The notes below the pieces were generated by a model. That model worked only from the letters and a program-made list of their open reading frames with translations. It searched no databases and was not told the origin of the DNA. Shown here in pieces: positions 25,619 to 38,683 of a DNA stretch of 64,000 bases. The stretch comes from Trichoplusia ni (lineage: Eukaryota; Arthropoda; Insecta; Lepidoptera; Noctuidae): positions 8,618,001 through 8,682,000 of the forward strand of contig NC_039488.1 of assembly GCF_003590095.1 (NCBI RefSeq), given 5' to 3'. How positions within the stretch are numbered: position 1 is the stretch's first letter; each line of letters begins with the position of its first letter. Both the position numbers and the translations under genes were made by a program.

Positions 25619-26274
25619 TATTACACATCATTAATTGATTGTGCATCATGAGGCAGAATATCATCCTCAATATCTGTTAATATCAAGTGACATGTAGACA
25701 CTAATTATTCAGTTTTTAACGTCACTTAACAATAGTGATATTGGTCAGATGACAATAATTTTATAAAACCTCTACAACTTTGTGGTTTGTATTTCTTGTT
25801 TTAGTTTATAATTTAAAACAGCGTTTGATTAATTTCGGTGAATCCCCCGCAATCGTAACTGGCAAAGGGTCGTGTCAGTGATCTATAAAATAAGTAGACA
25901 GGTATGTGGTTTTCATTAAAAAATCTACTCATTATACACCTTTTTTCTTGTAGAAACAAAATAGATGTAATAAGGATTAAGGGGTCAACCTCTCTATACT
26001 TATATCATTCAATGAGCCTATTAGATTAATTTAGTGCACTCATACAGAATAGGGCAGAGGTCAGACAGATGCATCATCGTACAAGTCATTAGTGATACGG
26101 GCTGTATTACTGATCTGAGTAGATGATTCATATGATAAGGATTCAATACTAAGAAATTTGCTAAAAGTATAACCTAGAAGTTTCCTTTCTTTTATACGAT
26201 GAGATTTAAATGGGCAAAAAGCAAATATAAAACTGCTGGAAATAGGTAAGTTATTATTAAAAACTAAGCTACTA

Positions 26275-26320
26275 CTGTATGTAGGCCTTTGCCCAGCAGT
26301 GGGATTTAAATCAGGCTATA
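26275..26320 (+). mobile_element. LINE 3' tail
   Basis: Contains 'gtaggcctttgcccagcagt' followed by 'gggatttaaatcaggct', a close match to the standard lepidopteran LINE ending. Only the last bases are present. Confidence 0.6.
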
Positions 26321-26705
26321 AAAATATACCTGATCAAGTATCTTTGACTCGTCATATCGGAGAAGGCGGTTCACCTTCACACATATGTCATTTCCTAAGT
26401 TGATTCTAAATGCTGTCACAAATATTTGCAATGAAAGAGGTTATATGCAACCTCTATTGTAGTATTGGTAATATAATACACCAACAATATCATAAATAAG
26501 GTTTAGATGACTAGCCAAAACCTGGTTCTGGCCAAGGTTACGATCAAGAAGAAGAATGATAGCCTTTTGACGGGATTCTAAACTTCCTACACCGTATCCA
26601 TACTAAACATACATTCGACCATTGGTCATAATACAAAACCAACTTTTACATAAAATGTATGGATCAGCAAATATCGTTGTTTTACATTATTGCACGGACT
26701 CACAG

Positions 26706-26795
26706 CATCCCACACGTGCGCCTCGTGGCCGACGCACCACTCTCAATAATCAACCGTCTGGAGCACGTGACATTGACATAAATATTGTTATATAA
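26706..26795 (+). other. GC-rich candidate terminal exon
   Basis: After a cacag acceptor with a T-rich tract about 15-35 bases upstream, a phase-0 frame of 29 codons (HPTRAPRGRRTT...) runs to TAA. The phase fits the exon ending at 25349. Another frame is equally open (PHVRLVADAPLS...), so the reading is uncertain. The patch also contains two CACGTG E-boxes (26713-26718 and 26764-26769). Confidence 0.15.
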
Positions 26796-27388
26796 CAATC
26801 AAAATGCTTCATTGACTATGATTACATAGAGCTGCAAACAACCTCAGGCATTTGCTTCCAATAGTACAAACATTGTATTGTTTTATCTAATGAATGAGGC
26901 ATCGTTTTATCATCGGTATCAGCCAATTGTGTATCGAGGAAGATATTTAATCCAGACAGTCATAATGCAGAGATCTTCTATTTCATAATAAGCTGATTTG
27001 AACCTTATACTGTTAATGTAAAGATGGATAAAGAGGTCACAGAGAAGGAAGTCTTGATTAGCCTCTTTCTTTAGTCGGATGTTGAATCATTAGCTACAGA
27101 TGTTGCTGTGCATTCAAATTATAATGTCGTAGTTAAAAATGAAATAGAAAAAGAAGTGGTTACTAGTATCAGTAGATCAATCAGATTTGCATTATAAACA
27201 CATCGCGACGATCTGAACCTTGAATTTGCTTCCTGAGACGTGTATCATGCTTTTATGGTCATCTTTGAATTAAATCTGTGAAGAACGATGCTGCAGACGT
27301 ATCTTGAGTCGTATTGTTATTTTAATACCAGGCGTTTAGAATTCCTTCGACGATAAGTGTCTATTTGAGTTTTTGCTATTGATGAACT

Positions 27389-27590
27389 AAGGTTCTAGGC
27401 AGTCGGACCGCATTTCAACTGCAATCCAATCGCAAATTGCATTTCAAGTGTAGTTTGCATGCCGTTGCCCAGCCGTACTGACATTTGCACATTGTCTGTA
27501 ATTGGACTACACTTTTGGTTTCAAGTTCTATGCAGTCATGTCAACTGCATTTAAACTGCACTTGAAGAGCAATTTGGAGTTCAATAACAG
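27389..27590. repeat. Composite direct and inverted repeat
   Basis: A direct repeat (ggttctaggcagtc...gcatttcaactgca at 27391-27423, and agttctatgcagtc...gcatttaaactgca at 27524-27560) overlaps an inverted one. The reverse complement of 27428-27454 matches 27555-27581 at about 21 of 27 positions (core CACTTGAA..GCAATTTG). Words such as 'actgca' and 'gcaatt' recur throughout. It is probably a decayed non-autonomous DNA transposon with long terminal repeats. No transposase is present. Confidence 0.5.
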
Positions 27591-28867
27591 GCGTCCAATG
27601 GATATCAAATCGATACTGCCACTCACCCTTCTACCGAATCAGGAGTGAAACTTAATTAGAAGACAGCAATTTAAAAGAGATTTTAGTATTCTCTTCTCAC
27701 AATCATAGCGAGTTTTTGGTTACAGAGCTGAGACCTGTTATTAATCGAAGTATAGTGTTGAGACGGTCGACCGGCAGTCACGAGCAAGCAAGCTGTAACG
27801 AATGGATCTGTCGTGGTGACGATTTCGAATGAACCAATCGAGTGTGACCGATTGCATCTGATCAGAAATAATAACATTGATGACGACATTGTTTTAAATA
27901 CTGAAAGCGATATAATGAATATTGAAGCGGTTCTCGTAAAAGCAGTTAATTATGAACGACACGAATGATTACTTTTCTTTGTTTAAACAAAACAGACAAC
28001 GCTCGTGTACGATTCAATTAAACGTAAATCTCTTGAGATAAGTGGTGATTCTGTTTGTCTCGTAATTTATAAGGAGTTTACTTTTGAATGAGTTATTGCG
28101 TTCCATGTTTTGACCCGCAAAAAGATATACCTCCAAATAGCAGGTGTTTTTGTTTTTCACCGTGTGAGTTTATCTTTGGAGCCTTAGATCAAGTGAACCT
28201 TATCGAATCTAATCGAATCCTAATTTATTTAGGAAGCCTGTTTTTGTAGGTAGTTTTGAGATGTTTCATCAAAATCTCTTTGGCAATTAACAAGTTTCGA
28301 GCGGTGAAAATGTGGATTACTGTAATATTTTAACTTCTTCTCAAATTTAATAGTTTCCATACTGGTCTTAATGTAAAACGGACAAGATTTGACATTAAAA
28401 CCACACTCGGTTCTAATCCACTATTTAAAACAATATATAAAAATTTTCGACGACCAGTTATTTTGAGAGGTAATCCTTTTCGATACTAAGGATTTAATAC
28501 ATTTAAAAAAGGTGTTCTAAATAGAAACAAAAGTCTACAGGTGTTGGTCATGAAGGTCTCGAAGACTTGAGAATAAATAACTAAATATTGATACTACAAG
28601 AACAAAGTTTCCTAATCTGGGTCATAATCATTATCAAGGATATCTTAATAGACGATGTCACGGTTTTCTTAATAACATTTTCTGTCAAATATTTCCATTG
28701 ATACAAACCGCCATCTTTTTATTGTTTCGTGCGGTAATAAGTTCTATGTACCGGATATTCCTACAGGATCCACGTTTGATGACTTCCTGGTACAAGATGA
28801 ACGTTCCTACCTGGAACTGTATTTGTATATTATATTTAAAATGGAGATTATAATTTACAATAACGGA

Positions 28868-28945
28868 TTTGATGCGGAAGGGGTAGACTGGGTGTTGCGG
28901 CGCTTTGGGGAGGCCCAGCAGTGGATCGTGATAAGTTGAGATTAA
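28868..28945 (+). mobile_element. LINE 3' tail
   Basis: 'gatgcggaaggggtagactg', 'ggtgttgcggcg' and 'gggaggcccagcagtgga' mark another degenerate member of the LINE tail family. Confidence 0.5.
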
Positions 28946-29649
28946 GTTTTACCAATAGGCTTAGTGTGTTAGTTTATTGACTAATTATTAATCATTAATT
29001 ATTGCGCCAGCAACCTAAACTATTTGAACAGAATTGATCTTAGATATTTATTTGCGTAAAGTCTTATAAAGACCCTCATAAACTTTCGTGACATCAAAAG
29101 GAAAGGTATTTCAATATTTCTTAAGGTAACAGTCACACGTTGAGTCGATCCCGAAAGATTACGCAAGCAAATTGCTGGATTAATATTTTTCTAATATTTT
29201 GTTTTTCTTAAACTCTTCGTATTATTAGACGTGAAAATTTAAATGAACTTCACCTGTTCACAAAATCAATAACGGCGATTTGTGGTCTCAAAAATAGCTA
29301 CAGCGACAAACCAGTCGACTCGAAATAAACAAAATTATAGACTGGTGGTCGTCGAAAATCGTCTCAAAGGCTATCTTGTTTTAGATTTTAAAACCTCTTA
29401 AATATATATATTTTTAGTACTTAACAGAAATAATAAAACGTCTAATTTGTTAATAAGGCTGGATGTTTTGTTTAGTCGATTAAATTTTGCAAATATGATT
29501 AAAAAAGCTGTCAACTTGAATTCTTTGTAAATGGAAATAACTTCATTAAAGAAAGTAATTGTCAATTCCAATGAAGCTGATCCTTTCTTACAAATTTTGA
29601 TAAGTCAATTTACTTAAAAAAGCCCAATTATGTTTGAAAATTGATAAGT

Positions 29650-29755
29650 AACGTACTCGGGCTCCGCTGTCTGTCCGTACCTTTATCAGTAATCTGAATC
29701 TCATGAACCGCGATAGCTCGGTAGTATATAGCGCTATAACAAAAAAATTGTAAAA
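29650..29755 (+). mobile_element. Interspersed repeat, 'catgaaccRcgatagct' family
   Basis: 'cgggctccgctgtctgtccg' and 'tctcatgaaccgcgatagct' followed by 'agcgctataacaaaaa' match the repeats at 21.94 and 23.17 kb more clearly than those match each other. Confidence 0.5.
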
Positions 29756-32700
29756 TACATATATCGAGGTTAAGCAACGGTTGATGCAACTTTATTTGGA
29801 TTTAATGAAGACGCGATTTAACAATAGGATATTAAAATCAAAGATATTCAATAGTACCTACATCAAGATTGTAGATAATCAAATGCAGTATGACAAAAAT
29901 GATGCAATAATGCAAATAAACATTATAATCAAGGTCTTTGAATAAATACAAGTGTCCAGGCAAACCTGGGCACACACTGCAGCTCTGATACGATTGAAAG
30001 AAGCAACTGTATTACTTATATCACTTTACAGTGTATCGGATAATCTCTTCAATGTCAAGTATGTATAAGTAAATAAGTAAAGAGACACCACTGTAAAGGA
30101 GTGTTACTAAGACATGGCTTGTAGCGTGGAACTGCAATCGTATTCGTAATAGGGTATTTGCGAAAAACATGTTTAAATCAGGTAGATATCAAATAAATAT
30201 TTGATACGGATATTGCATTTGTTGAATTTCCTAAAAAACTACAAGATAAAAGTCACTTGTCGTAGTCCCTACGGCTAGTAATGTCACTTGTCGGTCAAAA
30301 GTACACGAGATTCCAACTTACTGTATCAACTTTAGTTTTTTGTTTACTCAATAAAATGAAAAATCTATATCTAATAATTTTTTGAAAATCTATCTAAGTT
30401 TTAGACAAGTAATCCAATGTTTAATAAACGGTTTCCTCACACGTATACATATATCGGGATCACCTGATCACCTAGTTTCCTATTGAATTCATGAGCTGTC
30501 GCGGTGTTCCTGAACAATTATGAATCTGCACCACGAAAATAATTTAATAATATTGTTATCACATTGTACAATGTACAGTATCGAGTACATACCGTGCAGC
30601 TTCTGTAATTAATTGGTAGGTCGGTAAGGAGAAAATTCTAAGGGCATCAGAGCGATAATTGCTCTTGGCAATTTTCTTTAGCTGACAGATTTCATTAAAG
30701 AGTAGATACTAGTATACTAAGATATACTTAGATGTATTATAAAATAAATCTATACTATTCCTATTAATGTGAAAACTAAAACCCTACCAGATTCTCAAAT
30801 GTTATCGGTGGAAACTTAAAATTCTCAAATAGTAACAGAGTTTTGAAAAGAGATCTTTATAATGAAGTTTATTTAAAACAACCTTTCAGTTTTCAGCCTG
30901 TATAGATCATTTGATAAGTATTCAGTAGTATTGTAAAAAATTGAAGATCAAATAAGCATTAATAGAGATGATGGTTTATCTTTCAGGGGCCTTAGGTAGG
31001 AACACTTAAAGTTTTTCGCGTAGTGTTGTGGAAGTAAGACGGCGAAATACACTGCGTAGAGCGACATCTCTTCACCCAAACAAAGGCGTTAATTTAAAAG
31101 GAGGTGGTAAGCAATTTGAAGACTGTTATTTGTTATGTCTGGGAATTTGTCTTCAGGGCCCAAAAGTACTGAGTAAGAATCAACTACGAACATAGCTTAT
31201 TGTGCAATTAGCATCTAACTGAAGAATAACAACAACAATATCATAATTTACAAAAGTAATTACAGATTGCATACCCGTTTGTTATGACAGCATAAAGCGT
31301 GCATTTTAACATTGTTTTTCTACATTTTCCTTAAATGAATATTAATTATTGATAATGTTATTGCTGGGTAAAGATAAACAAAGTATTGACTCATGTTTGT
31401 TAGAAAAAATATTTAACGATTTTACCTACTACCGCCCTGAAAAGTTCTGGGCCCTTTTGCCGATTCCGAAATTGTGGCCATCCTTTGTAGTTCTACAATA
31501 ATTAATAGAATTCGGACGAAGAAAATCGATTTAAAACTGCCAGTATTTTTCAGTGACGTGTAGGAATTGTTGCTTATTTTGTTCTCCTTCCTTAGGCCTT
31601 ACCCTATTTTGTTACCAACCAGTACAACTTTTTAAATTGTATTGTGTTCACTTGTTTTTTAAAACAGCTTGTGATAACTGTCTTTAGTTTTTGGATTGTT
31701 GACCAGGTTTTTAAGAGAGTGCGAACATTGATATTTAACAACAAACCAATTAATTTTTATTTGCTTTTAATAATATGCCTTTTATCAGCACTAAGACGTG
31801 TAGGATGAAAACAAAAAGCAATGTTTACATAACATTAACAATATTAATTTTGTATCATATATTAAACAAATGAGTTATCAATAAAAGACGAAAATTTACT
31901 TAAAATAAAATCACAAATTGTTTTTTTCATGTTGTTGTTTGTTAAGATCATGCCCATAAAAACATTTTACGGAATGTCAATTATTTGTATATCACGCATT
32001 TAATCTGTGGCAATACCCGTTTTGCAGTAGGCGAGGACGAGTTTTTTCTTTTAGTTATTTATAGAGGCATACGATAATTATGTAGATGTAACTACGTTTA
32101 TCAAGACAATGCCAGTTATACTAACAACACTGTAATGTATAGTGGTAAATCCTTGAAAAGAGGTTTTATGCAAAATATTTTAATAGAAAATAAAAATTAT
32201 TTAAAAGAACGAGCATGCCATTTATAAAAAAAAACTGATGCATTGGATACAAAATGAAATGTACATTTATAAACACAAAACGTATTTTTAAATTTGGAAC
32301 GTTATCAAAACCAGTGAAATTGAGGGCAAAGACAACCTCTTTCTACCTTGTCGAAATGTTTGTGTACCCACAGTTTTCCGTTGCTTATTCCGTTAAATAA
32401 AACAAAAGGTCGCTGAAAGTGATTAGTCGGCTATTGCCTTGAATGTTTGTTGATTTCAATAACCTTCTTTTTTTGTCATACCTGCGATATAATAGTCTTA
32501 TTTGGCAGACATACCTACGTATTGATTTTATTAACATGTTTAACACCTCTTTGTTTACTCTTAACTTAGCACAAATCACATAAGTCCAAATTTAAAAAAT
32601 GTTGTTTCGTTTTCAATGCAAACCGTTATCAAAATTAATGTCTAGTGAGCAATTGAAGATTGACAGTACATTTACAAAAAAAAAAATACAATTTACCACT

Positions 32701-33241
32701 CAAAATCTAAGGTACATTCCTCCCGAATTCTTGACTTTTTTTATTTACGCATCTTTTTATTTACCTTACCTTTATAAAATACTCAATTACTACGTAAGGA
32801 CATATTATGCCATGCCATAGAAAGACAGAAGCCCCACTTTGTCGCTGCATTTCCGTATCATACGGCGGTATACATCACGCAATAACCAAGTAACAAAACC
32901 GACCTTATCACTTTGCAATACGGATCACAATAACAATTACTTGTTCGACTGTTCATTGCATGCGACAGATGTTCATAGCTATCCACATCTGTTCTGTTAG
33001 AGATCTGTATAAATGATCCCTAACTTTGCAATCGGCATCTAAATAGGCCTGACACGATGTTGTTATAATTTATGCGGTATGAACACGCTTGACTGGTTTT
33101 TGAAGATTATGGCAAAATTTGTACATATACCTGTCTGCACGGCAAATGTGTGACCTGATTGCAACAAGACACGAACTGTGAATACCTTAGAATATCTAAG
33201 AAAGCAGAACCCAAAAAAAACTAACATTTAATATAATTTAC

Positions 33242-33472
33242 ATGGCCTGTTGGTCTAGTGGTTAGTGGCCTTGACTGCTATACTGGAGGACGTGGGTTCG
33301 ATTCCCACCCAGAAAAAAATCGTTCTATATATGGGTGTAATTTATCTATAAAATGTATGTATTTAAAAATATATAAGTATGTGTATCAGTTGTTTAGTAC
33401 TCAAGCTAGTTATGCTTCGTTTAAGACAAGATGGCCTAGTGAGAAAGTTGTGGAATATTTTTTTTTTTTATT
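33242..33472 (+). mobile_element. Near-complete tRNA-derived SINE
   Basis: The head has an A box (tggtctagtggttagtgg, from 33251) and a perfect T-arm (GTGGGTTCGATTCCCAC, 33292-33308) containing the B box. Its 5' bases do not pair with the 3' end as an acceptor stem would, so it is a SINE and not a tRNA gene. The body (about 33310-33455) carries 'atgtatgtatttaaaa', 'atcagttgttta' and 'gacaagatggcctagtga', ending in a T-rich tail. This layout matches a SINE family common in noctuid moths. The two Pol III boxes look intact, so this is the reference copy for the other fragments in the window. Confidence 0.8.
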
Positions 33473-34043
33473 AATTAATGAAACTAAGAAGTTAATCATT
33501 AAAACTATTACCAACAGGACTTACTTTATGATATCTTAAGTAACACGAGATCGTACTTAGAAGGTAAGAATAAAACTCTAGACAAATGAGCATCATGAAT
33601 TGATTCCGCTCACGTTCAGTCGCTTGGCATTGTTCAATTATGTGGCAAACATGTTCGAATGTTACCGCACACCAAGTAAACAAATCTTCACAACATGGAG
33701 GTTAGGTTGGGGAAATAATTGCCTTCAGAGGCTTGCCAACACCTCTTAAATAGTATTGCAGTTGCGGAAAGAGAGAGAAGGAATATACCGCTCTACGCTG
33801 TGTAGTACTTCGTCTCGCTTCCTCACCTGCACAGGCTTACGTACTCTCAATTTCGTGAGCGACCCAATTTCTGATGGGGAAAAGTCCAAGTCTGCAAGTG
33901 ATGAATGGCGACCCATTAATGTGTCAGTAGAACTAACATTGCTTTATGATTTATGCCAAATATCAGTCATAAACTGTTTCTTTTTTTTTAAGCTCGACGA
34001 TTAAAACCATTCGTGATGGCTCTGCCCTTTATAATTCGAGATT

Positions 34044-34172
34044 GATCCCACGGAAACATAAAATCTGGATAAAAACTATCCTATGTTTTAATCCAGGTTA
34101 TAAAATATCTGTGTACTAAATTCTGTCCGAATCCTTTGAATAGTTTTTGCGTGAAAGAGTAACAAATAGGAC
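34044..34172 (+). mobile_element. RTE-type LINE fragment
   Basis: 'cggaaacataaaatctggat', 'aaaaactatcctatgtttta', 'atccaggttataaaatatct' and 'tagtttttgcgtgaaagagt' then 'aacaaatag' are the standard wording of an RTE-like lepidopteran 3' region. It is truncated before the usual terminal repeats. Confidence 0.65.
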
Positions 34173-36075
34173 AGTAGGATTTGTATTTCCTATTCCAATT
34201 TCTAAAATGATTAAACCGACTGTGTCTACGAAAATTAGTTTTGGGATTAGACGGCTCCTTAATATATGAGCTTATTACGCGTCGGTATCACGGGATGAAT
34301 ATCAATTTAAATATTCAGAAGCTTAAAAAAATATTAAATATAATAACTTTTCGAGATTGTTCGGTAGTCAACACTTAATTCAAGATCAAACAGAATCATA
34401 ATTATGGATATTTAAATCGGTGAGGAAATTAATAAAATCTATATACGTCATAGATATTGCACAACTATCAGCATTAACATCAATATGTCAGTGTCAAGGT
34501 ATACTTATACTACGTCAGCAGTCCATACAAGTTATATGAGCTTTAAGCCGAATTAAATACAAAGAAATTGTTTTTCACATATTATTATACTCCTTCAAAG
34601 TCCTACCTTCCTCATTATTCTGACGAAACCTTGGTTCTGAATATACCAAAATCATGAGATAGTTTGATCAAAGCTCAACCTTTTCTTATATGGGAAGATG
34701 ACTGTATGAAGAAAAAAACAATATAAGGTGACTGATGAAGAGTTCAACTCGAATATTAAAATTAATGTAGTTAAGGGCCTGTCTAAAAGAGTTTCTGTCG
34801 CTGCTTAAGAGACTAATCACCTACCCCACTAAAATCTTCTTTGGTAAAGTTTCAGAACTTTCTCGTAGGCAAAAATACCTGTACCTATTTATCAACTTTT
34901 TTTAGAATACGTTTGTTTGAGATGAGATCAAAGAGGATTTAATCTGTTATTGTTTGACGGCCAAAGTAAACTTGGAATGTTTTCTTTTCCGTATAAGATG
35001 TCATTTCAAAGCAGTTGGATTGTTACAGGCCGGTCTTACTATTCATTCTGATACACATTCATAACATAAAAGCAATATACTAGTCATACTATACAAGGCA
35101 TTTGAAGTCGTTTGAATAATTGAAATGTGCATCCGCGTTTTCCCACGCACTTTTCTAGCTAAAATAGGGGGCATTATGTCTGTGATTCTTGGGCTTATAA
35201 TCATCGAAGTTAGGAACTGTCTTCTAGAATGTTCAAAGAGGCTAAATTAGGAACTTCGACACATCCTATTTGATGCTAACACTATTGGGAAATAAACAAC
35301 CTGATGTATTGTTTTCGTATTTAATTAAAGGTGTGGAAGTGATATGACACACTATAATTTGTTGAGCGATATTACGACAAGAGTGTTTACCTTTCGCGCC
35401 TAATTGCTGTGATGGTTTAGAACAATTTAACATTCGATTGTTTGACAACAGCCAGTAGCGATCCCTTCATATTGTTTTACATAAAACCTCCTTGCTTCGA
35501 AGTGGATAAGTACGGTCGTCTATACAAGTGATCTACCTGTTTTACCAACGACGTTTGTCATTGTTAGCTGTCAGGATATGTTTGCAGTTAAAAATAAACT
35601 CTATTATTCTATGACTCAGGAAATTCTCAAACTTAGGGTGATATATCACTTTCTTGGGTGACCGTACAGCGTAAATTTTAAGCAAGTTGGTCAGGCTCTA
35701 ATCGTTTGTAGTCTAGACATCGCTATTCTCGCATACCCACAATTATGACACAGATTCAGTACGCTTGTAATTAATTTTACCCGCATTTAATTACCGTTTG
35801 AGTCAAAACCATTGTTTTAAATTAATTGAGTTTGAGAGCACAGTAGGAATGCAACGTTATTCTGAAGGTCAACTGTTCTTTTTATATCGTGAACCGTTAA
35901 CTAAATGTGTTAGAGGCATGCGAGTTTGTTAATTGCTGTGCTATAAATATGGAAAGATGTATGAGTTAATGATAAACAAGTACGTTTCAGCGTGATGAAG
36001 TATCTCGTACATTCTGCAGTTGTGGAGAAATATTTGCAAGATTAATGTGAAATAATGTAAAACTATTTTGACTTC

Positions 36076-36205
36076 TCAGATAGCAGAGTGGTATAAGGTC
36101 ACCACTTCAAACCCACTTACGTGACATGTCGAGGGTCTGATCCCCGCTTAGGACAAGCATTTGTATGATCTACAAATGCTTGTTCTGAGTCTGGATATCT
36201 CGCGA
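36076..36205 (+). mobile_element. tRNA-derived SINE copy with body hairpin
   Basis: An A-box-like 'tagcagagtggtataaggtc' and a B-box-like 'gagggtctgatccccg' are followed by the SINE body. The body contains a perfect 13-bp inverted repeat: ACAAGCATTTGTA (36153-36165) and TACAAATGCTTGT (36171-36183) around the loop tgatc. Diverged head, same body family as at 16.1, 45.7 and 51.0 kb. Confidence 0.6.
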
Positions 36206-37374
36206 CACAACTATTAAATTTTATCCAACATATGGCTTTAAAACTTTAAACAATATTGCTTACAACCCTTTCATCGCGATAACCAAAAATGTCCGTTCCT
36301 TTTGGCAAGCCATGCGAAACAGCCGGTCAATACTGAGTGTATACATTTAAAAATAGTTTATTTTGACCTCACTTTCGTGTTGCGATAGAGGTTTTATTAA
36401 CATATATTTCTATGGCAACGAAGAACCCAACATCGTTACAAGAGAGGTAAAACAATTAATCTAAAAAGTTTTTATTCGAATATCAATTTACGAAATTCCG
36501 GTGAGGAATGATATACATAATAAGCTCATAAAAGCTTCCGTAAGGTCGGCCTCACGACAAGATGACAACAAATTACGAAAGTTGTCCAAAATGTTCTGTA
36601 ATAACGAGCTCGGTCAATGTCAAAGTGTCACCATCGATGGTAGGTTGACTGTACTACGTACCTGACCTTTCTGAAGGACTGCGCCTACTAATAAGGTCAT
36701 TACGAATCCTTCTACGGCACCCTAACATGCCATTTCCACTTTTTGTTTATAGCCATTCAAACCTCTTCAACGGATTCGCGCGAAGTTTTTTATGACAATG
36801 GACATTGCGAAGAATAAATATAAGAAATAAAACCTGAAATGAAATAACCAGGCATGCATGATAATACCAGTTTTAGGCATTGCTTCAAATGGAGTTATGT
36901 CGAAACAATTTCGAATTAAAACGCGTTAAAACATTCTTTTAATTACTTAGTTTTATGTTCAATGCCATGCATTTTCTTTGTGCAAAACATAACTACTTAT
37001 CAGTATGGGAAATGCGCGAATATCAATTCCTGAATGTATGTGGTATTGAAGGTCAACGTGGCTTCGCTCCAAGCTAATGCGAAAGTACCGCGAATCGTAT
37101 TTCTAACTACTCATACTTTTGTATTTAATCTAATGAGGTTTAATATCAGTTCTTTACCTCTGGCATCCTTGCGAAACAATAATACATGTCGATGTGGGAA
37201 ATAGTATATTGTAATTCATATTGGATTACCGCTCCGTGTGGCAAGAGTGTCAAGGTGTAACGTGATGCATCGGATAAGGTCTGATGATAAACCTGTTGGG
37301 AACTTGGGACACAGACAGCTTTAAAGACCAGTTGCTATGCAGGAGTTCACGAGTTCCACTAGTCTAGTACTTGC

Positions 37375-37432
37375 GCTCATGACGTCAGCAGCCTTGGTTC
37401 TGTGCTCAGTCGCTCACATTCTCTCAGTCAAA
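37375..37432 (+). promoter_or_regulatory. Consensus CRE with two initiators, possible promoter
   Basis: TGACGTCA at 37380-37387 is a full cAMP-response element. TCAGT initiator motifs follow at 37406-37410 and 37424-37428. No first exon with a convincing start codon and donor was found downstream, so this is only a promoter-like cluster. Confidence 0.2.
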
Positions 37433-38631
37433 TCCTTCCGAAGCCTAACCCGGACATAATGCTGTCGTATTTGAATAATTACGATTGTGATCAAACGTGA
37501 CGTGTTCCTTGTTCGTGTTGTGAAATGTGTGGACGTAATTTTGATTATCACGATTCGATAGAATGAATTTGTGTACCGTCTGGGTACATATGCACTGAGG
37601 AAAGATCGTCTTATTAGCAGTTGTGCTTTGAAGGTTAAGAGATGATAAGTTCCTGGTGGGTGGTATCAAACACGTCTATAAAATATAATTAAATATGTCA
37701 AAATACACATAAACTTGTTTCCGAAGTAATAAATCAAAACTATATCGCATAAGCAGAGTTAATACAACAAATTATTAAACAAAGTTTTCTCTAACACTAT
37801 CGTAATTGACTTCATTACGTTAAATGGTTCATTTAACGCTCCAGGTTCGATATCCGCGTGTTACCCATTCGCATGACCTTCGGAACTCGTATCGGGTCAT
37901 CCGTAGTAATCTGTACCAAAATAAAACAAGAATCCCTGAACTACAGGGGTTATGTTTTGAAAGAAACCGAACTGTCATCGCTTCGTTACCGAGAATCAAG
38001 ATATTCTTCGTACTTGTAGATAGTTCAGTGTTGTTATTGTTTAGCAAGTCTCCGTCTAACTCGTATCACAGACGTTGGCAGCTTCACTTGTTTACATTCT
38101 TCGATAAAACTCGCATTGGAAATGTTTAACATACAAATTGATCTTAAATTGATTTAATTTCCATGTTTTGTTGTTTACGACACTTTTGCAACTGGTTTTA
38201 TAATGCGGGTATTAGACAAAACGTTAATTCAAATCCGAAATGTCAAACTAGATACTTAATAATTATGAACTAGCAATAAAATATTGATTTTGTATTTATT
38301 TAGAAGGTAGCAACAAGTTTATAAAATCGTCTTTGTTGCCTTAACTGTCTTAAACTACCAAGTTATAATGCCAATTAATGATCGGGCACGGACCCAATTA
38401 GTTTCTGATACACAAAGGATGTTGAAGAGACTTTAATAGGCAGACAGTCTTTCATATTCAATCAATTTGATCGTCTCTGAAATTGCGATAGCGTCGTTTG
38501 CCGATACGATTTCACTTTATAATATTAAACACGTTTCGTAAACTTTTTTGCAGACTTAGTGTAGTTTAGAAAGGACTAGGGTGTGCTAGCCGCTGTGCCT
38601 AGGTTCCTATTAGAAAGTGTTCTGATCTCAC

Positions 38632-38683
38632 CTGCTCCGCATGAGTTCTTCCAGAAGTCGCAAAACTTGCTGCACGCACACAT
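38632..38683 (-). CDS. Coding first exon, short cysteine-rich N-terminus
   Basis: Reading leftward, ATG at 38683-38681 opens 17 codons, MCACSKFCDFWKNSCGA, plus one base (G). The exon ends at 38632 before the consensus donor CAG|GTGAGAT. An in-frame TGA lies five codons upstream, so this ATG is the start. Four cysteines in 17 residues suggest a cytoplasmic, possibly palmitoylated N-terminus, but this is inference. A CpG-rich patch lies 180-380 bases upstream. The exon ends in phase 1 with a G, exactly like the first exon at 57435-57330, so both could splice to one shared downstream exon beyond the left part of the window. I do not recognise the protein. Confidence 0.6.

Larger units (their letters stand above)
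25350..33241. other. Gene-free stretch
   Basis: Mostly AT-rich DNA, probably intronic to the gene of the 25.3-kb exon, to a minus-strand gene, or to both. It contains LINE tails near 25.6, 26.3 and 28.9 kb, a weak candidate exon near 26.7 kb, a mixed direct/inverted repeat near 27.4-27.6 kb and another interspersed repeat near 29.7 kb. A 68-codon minus-strand ORF (27889-27683) has a fair start context but no other support. Confidence 0.5.
33473..38631. other. Gene-free stretch
   Basis: No exon is supported. The stretch carries an RTE-type fragment near 34.1 kb, a SINE near 36.1 kb and a possible plus-strand promoter near 37.4 kb. The 101-codon plus ORF at 37824 and the 74-codon minus ORF at 37669-37445 lack splice or family evidence. 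If the 57.4-kb exon belongs to the same minus-strand gene as the 38.6-kb exon, this is intron. Confidence 0.5.

Noticed and set aside
33242..33310. Possible functional tRNA gene
   Set aside because: A and B boxes and the T-arm are good, but no acceptor stem can form and a SINE body with T-rich tail follows.
37824..38129. 101-codon plus-strand ORF starting with ATG
   Set aside because: No recognisable domain and no splice or promoter support. The length is within chance expectation.
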